Of a stretch of 35,762 bases of DNA, positions 31,694 to 35,762 are shown one piece after another; within the stretch, counting starts at the first letter, position 1; each line of letters starts with the position of its first letter. The notes under the pieces were generated by a model. The model saw nothing but the letters and a program-made list of their open reading frames with translations. It was not told the DNA's origin and ran no database searches. Source of the DNA: Candidatus Poribacteria bacterium (GTDB lineage Bacteria; Poribacteria; WGA-4E; WGA-3G); NCBI GenBank assembly GCA_022821065.1, contig JAJEEK010000093.1, positions 1 through 35,762 of the forward strand, read 5' to 3'. A program made the position numbers and the translations under genes.

Positions 31694-32344
31694 TTAGTCT
31701 GCCAAACCGAGCCTTTGTGCTGTGTCTGTCAGTTTCTGCGTCACCTGTGTCACCAGTTGGCTGACGCGAGATTCAGAGAGATTCAACACTTCGGCAATCT
31801 CACAATTTCGCTGATCCTCGCGAAGGCAGGCGAAAACTTCGCGTTCACGGACGGTTAAGGTTTTCAGAAGTTTAGGCAAGGTAGCCGCCAAACTAATGTT
31901 CCGGACGAGTTCATCTGTAAATTCAGCGTGAGGGTCCGCAACCTCAGGCAACCATCCGAGGTCTTGCTTCACTTCAGCATCCGGATCTTTGGACGGATCC
32001 TGGGCACCATCAAAACTACAGAGTTCCCGGTTGCTATGGGTGAGTTCTCTACTTTTTGCGTCCATCAAAGTTCCACAGATTCGTGGACGGATGAAGGTAC
32101 TGAAACTCGCGCCACTGCGGTGTGTTGGGTTAAACCGAGGTCCTTTTTCGATGAGCACGATGACACCGATTTGCCGCAAATCCTCCTGGATGTCAGGACG
32201 CTGCGGTGAAGCACACGCGATGCAGTTTGCACACCAGTTCACATCCGGTAGTAGCCGTTTTATCGTTTTATCATCGGGAGAGAAATTCCCGTGATGCTCA
32301 TAACGCGGACATTTTATGCCTTTCAACTGACATCTCAATTTCAT
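31694..32344 (-). CDS. Sigma-70 family RNA polymerase sigma factor (SigB/SigF-like, region 3 absent)
   Basis: The 216-residue protein has a region 2-like segment (about 51-100: DIQEDLRQIGVIVLIEKG, RFNP, FSTFIRPRICGTLMDA), in line with sigma region 2.2-2.4, and a region 4 HTH (about 160-205: LTVREREVFACL, AEVLNLSESRVSQLV). Between them is a 45-residue linker with many acidic residues but no clear region 3. The N-terminus is Cys-rich (C5, C12, C38-x2-C41-x2-C44). The ATG at 32344 has GGAGGG 7 bases upstream. Compared with SigB-type factors it could be the target of RsbW-like kinases. That is a context inference from the STAS gene nearby. Alternatively it is a LuxR-like regulator with a lone HTH, but the region 2 match argues against that. 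Confidence 0.8.
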   Translation of the reverse strand: MKLRCQLKGIKCPRYEHHGNFSPDDKTIKRLLPDVNWCANCIACASPQRPDIQEDLRQIGVIVLIEKGPRFNPTHRSGASFSTFIRPRICGTLMDAKSRELTHSNRELCSFDGAQDPSKDPDAEVKQDLGWLPEVADPHAEFTDELVRNISLAATLPKLLKTLTVREREVFACLREDQRNCEIAEVLNLSESRVSQLVTQVTQKLTDTAQRLGLAD

Positions 32345-32520
32345 GAATTTACCCTCCATGAAAGTAAGTCGTTGACTTGTAATATACTACTTCAATAGCA
32401 GGCATTTGTCATGCCGCTATCCAAAATCCGCTTGCTATTCTTTATTGTACAATTTTTAAGGCGGAAAAACAAGACAAAACTTCAAAATCCCATTTTAATT
32501 TTTTAAGCCTTATGCATCTT

Positions 32521-32580
32521 CTAAGGACGCGCGTAAATCTGGACCTCATCAATCATACCCATGAAGTGCCCTTTGGTTCA
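32521..32580 (-). pseudogene. Remnant of a LamG-domain protein C-terminus
   Basis: In the reverse frame, about 16 codons before a TAG at 32523-32521 read GHFMGMIDEVQIYARP. This matches the last conserved strand of LamG/concanavalin-like domains (G-x-IDEVRIYNRAL). Upstream in this frame is a stop, so only this short tail is left, immediately after the lipoprotein gene. Confidence 0.45.
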
Positions 32581-32585
32581 ATAGT

Positions 32586-33071
32586 TCATTTTGAGAGGTA
32601 CTCATACGGATCTATGCCCGAAGCATCCATGTCTAATACCAGTACGCCTGGGGGAAGTATTCCCTCTCTGATTTGGTCTGTAATTGTGCTATCACCTCCT
32701 GAAATCTCAGATGCATGTTTAGTGATTGTGCCATCAGGCAGTTGGGTATCCTCCCATTTGACATAAACAACATTTGGGTAGTACAAATAGACTTTCCCAT
32801 TATTCATATCCATATCAGCCCCAACAAAACGGTTCCCTTCCTTCCATTTTTTAACCATAACGAGTCCCCACAATTCTCGCTGGGTCAACTCATTAATACT
32901 CACAGTTTTTTTTTCAGGTTGCAGCCAAACTACAGGAAACGGAAAATCCGGTGGAACTTGGGGACGCTCAATTTTTTTCGGTCCGAATGCCGAACACCCA
33001 CATATTATAGATAGTCCAAATATGGCTAAAAGGTTCATTAGCATCACTTGGCGATATTTCGTAGGTTTCAT
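32586..33071 (-). CDS. Predicted lipoprotein, unknown function
   Basis: The 161-residue protein has a basic N-terminus, a hydrophobic segment (MLMNLLAIFGLSII) and a lipobox-like ICGC; Cys at about 26 would carry the lipid after signal peptidase II cleavage. The mature part begins SAFGPKKIERPQVPPDF and is rich in aromatic and acidic residues (VVYVKWEDTQLPDGTITKHASEISGGDSTITDQIREGILPPGVLVLDMDASG) with no family I know. AAAGGA lies 9 bases before the ATG. It lies between the sigma gene and a STAS gene on the same strand. Confidence 0.75.
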   Translation of the reverse strand: MKPTKYRQVMLMNLLAIFGLSIICGCSAFGPKKIERPQVPPDFPFPVVWLQPEKKTVSINELTQRELWGLVMVKKWKEGNRFVGADMDMNNGKVYLYYPNVVYVKWEDTQLPDGTITKHASEISGGDSTITDQIREGILPPGVLVLDMDASGIDPYEYLSK

Positions 33072-33133
33072 TGTTTGGTTTCCTTTGAGAAATTATTTTG
33101 CCAAGAGCAGAATTGCGCCCTGGCTGCTCGGCC

Positions 33134-33484
33134 TTAGTCACCCTTGGCGAGTGCCAAAATTGCAGCCTCTTCACTCTCGAAATGTTCAAAAATACTCACA
33201 AGCCGACTCAGGACGAGTAAACTCTTAATATGTCGCCCAACATTGATAATAGCGATACGGCTTTTCAGCTGCGCTGCGATCACACGCACATTTACCAGCA
33301 TGCCGAGTGCTGAACTATCTATTTTGTGAACGTGCTCGAAATTGATGATGAAGCAAGGCGTATGCGAAGCCTCTAATAACTCCAACGCGAGTTTCTCTCG
33401 CAATTCCGATACCGCAGTCCCCACAATTTTACCGTGGGGTTCCAAAATTGGAACGCCGCCTCTCAGACGTGTCATCATCACCAT
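33134..33484 (-). CDS. STAS-domain anti-sigma factor antagonist, paralog 4
   Basis: The 116-residue STAS domain has Ser57 in HKIDSSALG as the likely phospho-site. It resembles paralog 1 at 16501 in its start (GGVPILEPHGKIVGTAVSELRE versus DGVAILEPSGKIMGSSVSELRD) and in SRLVSIFEHF, much more than it resembles paralogs 2 and 3. AAAGGAG lies 8 bases before the ATG at 33484. It is two genes upstream of the sigma factor on the same strand. Confidence 0.93.
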   Translation of the reverse strand: MVMMTRLRGGVPILEPHGKIVGTAVSELREKLALELLEASHTPCFIINFEHVHKIDSSALGMLVNVRVIAAQLKSRIAIINVGRHIKSLLVLSRLVSIFEHFESEEAAILALAKGD

Positions 33485-33628
33485 GGATTTTCTCCTTTAT
33501 TATTTTTTTCCGAGATTCCGTTAACCTTGAAATAGACCTCGGTTTCGGTCATGGACGAGACATGAAACTTGGCATAATGATACCTAAAATATCCGCTATA
33601 TTAATTATAGATATGAAACTGAAAAAGT

Positions 33629-34726
33629 TTAGGGTGAATCTATGTTTTTAAGGGAGGCCCATGTTTTGAGGCGTTTTCCGATTGGATCAACGCTCTGCGG
33701 AAACTCTCCGGTGTCGTAGATCTCGACAGTTGGAAATAGGGCATCATCGTGTCCGATGCCATTAAAGATATAGATTTTCGCCTTTATGACTTCAGCGGTA
33801 TGTCCGAATTTGCTGTCCGGCATATCGGGTTTCTGTGTCCAACGTCCAGTTTGCAGGTGATAGATTTCTATGGTTTTAAATTCTTTCATATCTATTCCTT
33901 GCCCTCGAAAAAAACCACCGATCACATAGATTTTTCCGTTGATGACGCTTGCAGTGTGACTCGATTTTGCGTCAGGCATGTCTCCTATTTCTCTCCACTG
34001 ATTCGTTTTTGGATTGTACACTTCTATACTGGAGAGAAAGGGACCGGGGTGATTCGGAATATTAGGCCAACCCGTTCCGCCCATGACGTAAATCTTTCCG
34101 TCTACCACACTGATTGCTGCGCCAGAACGCGCATGGTTCATTTTTCTCGCCTTGGCCCATGTGTCGGTTGCTGGATCGTAGACCTCCACAGTATCTAAAC
34201 GCCACGGCTTCTTCTTCTGAACATTATCGAATGCTGTTCCACCGATGACGTATATTTTTCCATCAACGACGCAGGTCCCGGCACCTCTGAGTGTAGGCAT
34301 ATCTGCCTTCTGGGTCCATGTGTCGGTAACGGGATCATACATTTCCACGGTAGCGAGTTCTGTAATATCGTACCCCCATCCGGGTCCAATCCTACGTTTA
34401 TGTATTTTTTCCCCACCGATAGCATATATTTTGCCATTGACGACAGCCGTGCTGGTAATTCTGGATGTAGGCATATCCGCTTTTTGTGTCCATGTATCGG
34501 TTTCTGGGTCGTACATCTCTACGATCGAGACGTCCATATCTCCAAATTGCTCGATGGTGCCACCGATAGCGTATATTTTTCCGTTTACCATAGATGTAGC
34601 AAAATCGGATCGTGGTGTTGGCATATCTGCTTTACGCGTCCAATTTCCTTCAGCAGAGAGATTGGGGACGTTGATAATGGATAGTACGCAGAGAATTCGG
34701 ATGCCTAAGATCAAACGCAATGTCAT
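33629..34726 (-). CDS. Secreted Kelch-repeat protein
   Basis: The 365-residue protein has a signal peptide (about 1-25: LILGIRILCVLSIINVPNLSAEG) followed by six Kelch repeats of about 50-55 residues, each with xGKIYAIGG or xGKIYVIGG, a V-E-M/V-YDP turn and TDTWTQKADMP. The six blades would form a beta-propeller outside the cytoplasm. GGAGC lies before the ATG. Such propellers usually bind sugars or proteins; no catalytic residues of Kelch oxidases are evident. It is the first gene in a minus-strand group with the STAS gene about 145 bases downstream. Confidence 0.88.
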   Translation of the reverse strand: MTLRLILGIRILCVLSIINVPNLSAEGNWTRKADMPTPRSDFATSMVNGKIYAIGGTIEQFGDMDVSIVEMYDPETDTWTQKADMPTSRITSTAVVNGKIYAIGGEKIHKRRIGPGWGYDITELATVEMYDPVTDTWTQKADMPTLRGAGTCVVDGKIYVIGGTAFDNVQKKKPWRLDTVEVYDPATDTWAKARKMNHARSGAAISVVDGKIYVMGGTGWPNIPNHPGPFLSSIEVYNPKTNQWREIGDMPDAKSSHTASVINGKIYVIGGFFRGQGIDMKEFKTIEIYHLQTGRWTQKPDMPDSKFGHTAEVIKAKIYIFNGIGHDDALFPTVEIYDTGEFPQSVDPIGKRLKTWASLKNIDSP

Positions 34727-35076
34727 GGTTTAGCTCCATTTATACTTTCTTGCAATAAATTCATTCCTTTTTTTTTCAACCAAAGTGGGTTCTCTGATGA
34801 ATATCATAACACTTTTCTGAAAAATCGAGGACTTTTTTCCAAATGAAAAACGGCGGACAACGCATTGTTTGCCAAAGGAGACAACACTTTTGAAGAACGA
34901 ACCCTCTCTGACCTTCTCTGAACTTCAGCAAATCAACAATTTACAGATGCTTCTTAAACCATAAACTTTTTTCAAACTCACGTTATCATAAAGGTGGTGG
35001 ATTGTCAAATTGAGTGAATAGCAAAAAATTTAAAAATTTTCCTCTATATACTAAAGTTTGGACAATATCGTAAGAT
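34727..35076. other. AT-rich 350-base intergenic stretch
   Basis: No full gene is visible. It holds a short possible ORF (34890-34964), AT-rich inverted bases (AAATTTAAAAATTTT near 35028-35042) and CTCACGTTATCATAAAGG, possibly part of the transposase element's flank. No clear terminal repeat could be assigned because the other end of the element is outside the window. Confidence 0.5.
34890..34964 (+). CDS. Possible 24-codon micro-ORF or transposase remnant
   Basis: A TTG codon at 34890 preceded by AAAGGAG (34874-34880, 9 bases) opens a 24-codon frame MKNEPSLTFSELQQINNL... ending at a TAA. A good ribosome binding site is the only support. It may be the broken N-terminus of some mobile gene. 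Low confidence. Confidence 0.2.
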   Translation: MKNEPSLTFSELQQINNLQMLLKP

Positions 35077-35762
35077 TTATGCTGCCCTGTCCAAAGGCAG
35101 TGTCGTATCAGGTTGAAAATCGGTGGTAATATTCTGCGAGTTTGTTTTTTGTTTGAACCTCTCAGAAAATGCTGAGACCGCTATTTGTGAGCGGAGATAA
35201 GCTACTCGTAGGTTTCCTTGTGTGAGTTTTTCAGGTAGATACCAATGAATGTTGAGATGTTGACAGACCTCCTGAACACTTATCTCTTTTCGCAGCGCAT
35301 CGGACCTCGCGAATACGAGTTTCGTGAGATTTGCGGCAAGAAAACTGAGTTGGACGAACCGATTAATGCTTTTCCGAGATTTCAAGCGATACGTGTCAAA
35401 TCCGAAGTGTTGTTTTGTGTCTCGAAAGGCGGTTTCTATCTGCCACCTTTGACGATAGTATGCGACGATCTTCGGGATCTCAAGCGTCAAATCTGTTGTA
35501 AAGACGCAGAAATACCGATACGGTTTTGATACTTTCGGACGACTGCGAATGACGACGAGTCGGACATCGGTATCACACATTTTCGTCCGCACGATTTTAG
35601 AGGCGATTGAATAACTTTTTTCGCAAACCATAGTCATCTCCTGATACCGCAACCTGCGAATATCAAGACGGTCGCCGTATTTCCGAGGTCTCCCGCGTTT
35701 AGGACGTTTCGGGTGTTTCGGTAAACGATAGAAAACAGCATTTGATTTCGCCCGACACAAGA
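35077..35762 (-). CDS. Transposase, IS4-like DDE family (5' part outside window)
   Basis: The 227 visible residues lie on the minus strand and run off the right edge. The region YYRQRWQIETAFRDTKQHFGF matches the Y-(2)-R-(3)-E-(6)-K signature of IS4-type DDE transposases (Tyr, Arg, catalytic Glu and Lys seen). The N-terminal part (RPKRGRPRKYGDR) resembles the basic linker in such enzymes, and the first Asp of the triad is beyond or at the edge. The TTG at 35760 is not a real start. The protein ends RAA; family assignment below IS4-like is uncertain. Confidence 0.8.
   Translation of the reverse strand, partial: LCRAKSNAVFYRLPKHPKRPKRGRPRKYGDRLDIRRLRYQEMTMVCEKSYSIASKIVRTKMCDTDVRLVVIRSRPKVSKPYRYFCVFTTDLTLEIPKIVAYYRQRWQIETAFRDTKQHFGFDTYRLKSRKSINRFVQLSFLAANLTKLVFARSDALRKEISVQEVCQHLNIHWYLPEKLTQGNLRVAYLRSQIAVSAFSERFKQKTNSQNITTDFQPDTTLPLDRAA

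Noticed and set aside
34245..34733. 162-codon plus-strand ORF over the Kelch gene
   Set aside because: Shadow of the repetitive Kelch codons on the other strand, no domain.

Overview
The window is about 35.8 kb of bacterial DNA with moderate GC content. It is gene-dense and carries many short palindromic and miniature transposon-like repeats between genes. The gene set, the repeat style (AGGACTTACGCA-ended elements, GTTGGGTT/AACCCAAC hairpins, GGCGAGGTT/AACCTCGCC hairpins) and the Kelch and LamG-type secreted proteins resemble what I recall of Candidatus Poribacteria (sponge-associated or marine). That assignment is inference from memory and was not tested. No rRNA, tRNA or CRISPR array was seen.

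Layout. (1) 1-385: C-terminal end of a secreted carbohydrate-binding-like protein and a strong terminator. (2) 440-4245, plus strand: two sigma70-type promoters, a CysA2-like sulfurtransferase, a small unknown protein, and a tetrahydropterin cluster made of a tandem two-domain PTPS/QueD protein, GTP cyclohydrolase I (folE) and an SDR reductase. (3) 4284-7022, minus: two adjacent CNNM/CorC-type membrane proteins with CBS domains. (4) 7282-14285, plus: KDPG aldolase, a decayed tnpB (IS200/IS605 type) just in front of a Ser/Thr kinase, then an HpcH/HpaI aldolase, iolC and iolD. The last three look like part of myo-inositol catabolism. (5) 14318-16221: small CxxC protein, RlmB-like rRNA methyltransferase, a miniature element, and radC on the minus strand. 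(6) 16501-22985: a stress-signalling block with two STAS anti-sigma antagonists, a universal stress protein, a four-PAS histidine kinase, a lone receiver and an REC-SpoIIE (RsbU-like) phosphatase. Convergent to it are an RsbW-like kinase and a third STAS protein. (7) 23083-26090: a second miniature element and a ribosomal protein S1 with six S1 domains and long acidic extensions at both ends, preceded by an unusual leader. (8) 26108-30120: metK, ahcY, a small membrane protein and a PfkB kinase (an SAM-cycle cluster) separated by repeats. (9) 30117-34726, minus: lipoamide dehydrogenase, a sigma-70 family factor with a strong terminator, a lipoprotein, a fourth STAS protein and a secreted Kelch protein. 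(10) 35077-end: a partial IS4-like transposase.

How the genes fit together. Regions 6 and 9 together contain every class of part of a partner-switching circuit: sensor kinase, receivers, PP2C phosphatase, anti-sigma kinase, STAS antagonists and a candidate alternative sigma factor. FolE, the PTPS fusion and the SDR could make a tetrahydrobiopterin-like cofactor. In the PTPS fusion the catalytic residues are split between the two copies. MetK, AhcY and a PfkB kinase would generate and recycle SAM if the kinase acts on adenosine.

Most notable: the complementary catalytic loss in the PTPS fusion, the partner-switching module with four STAS paralogs, the S1 leader with a misplaced Shine-Dalgarno, and several families of miniature elements that touch gene ends and starts.
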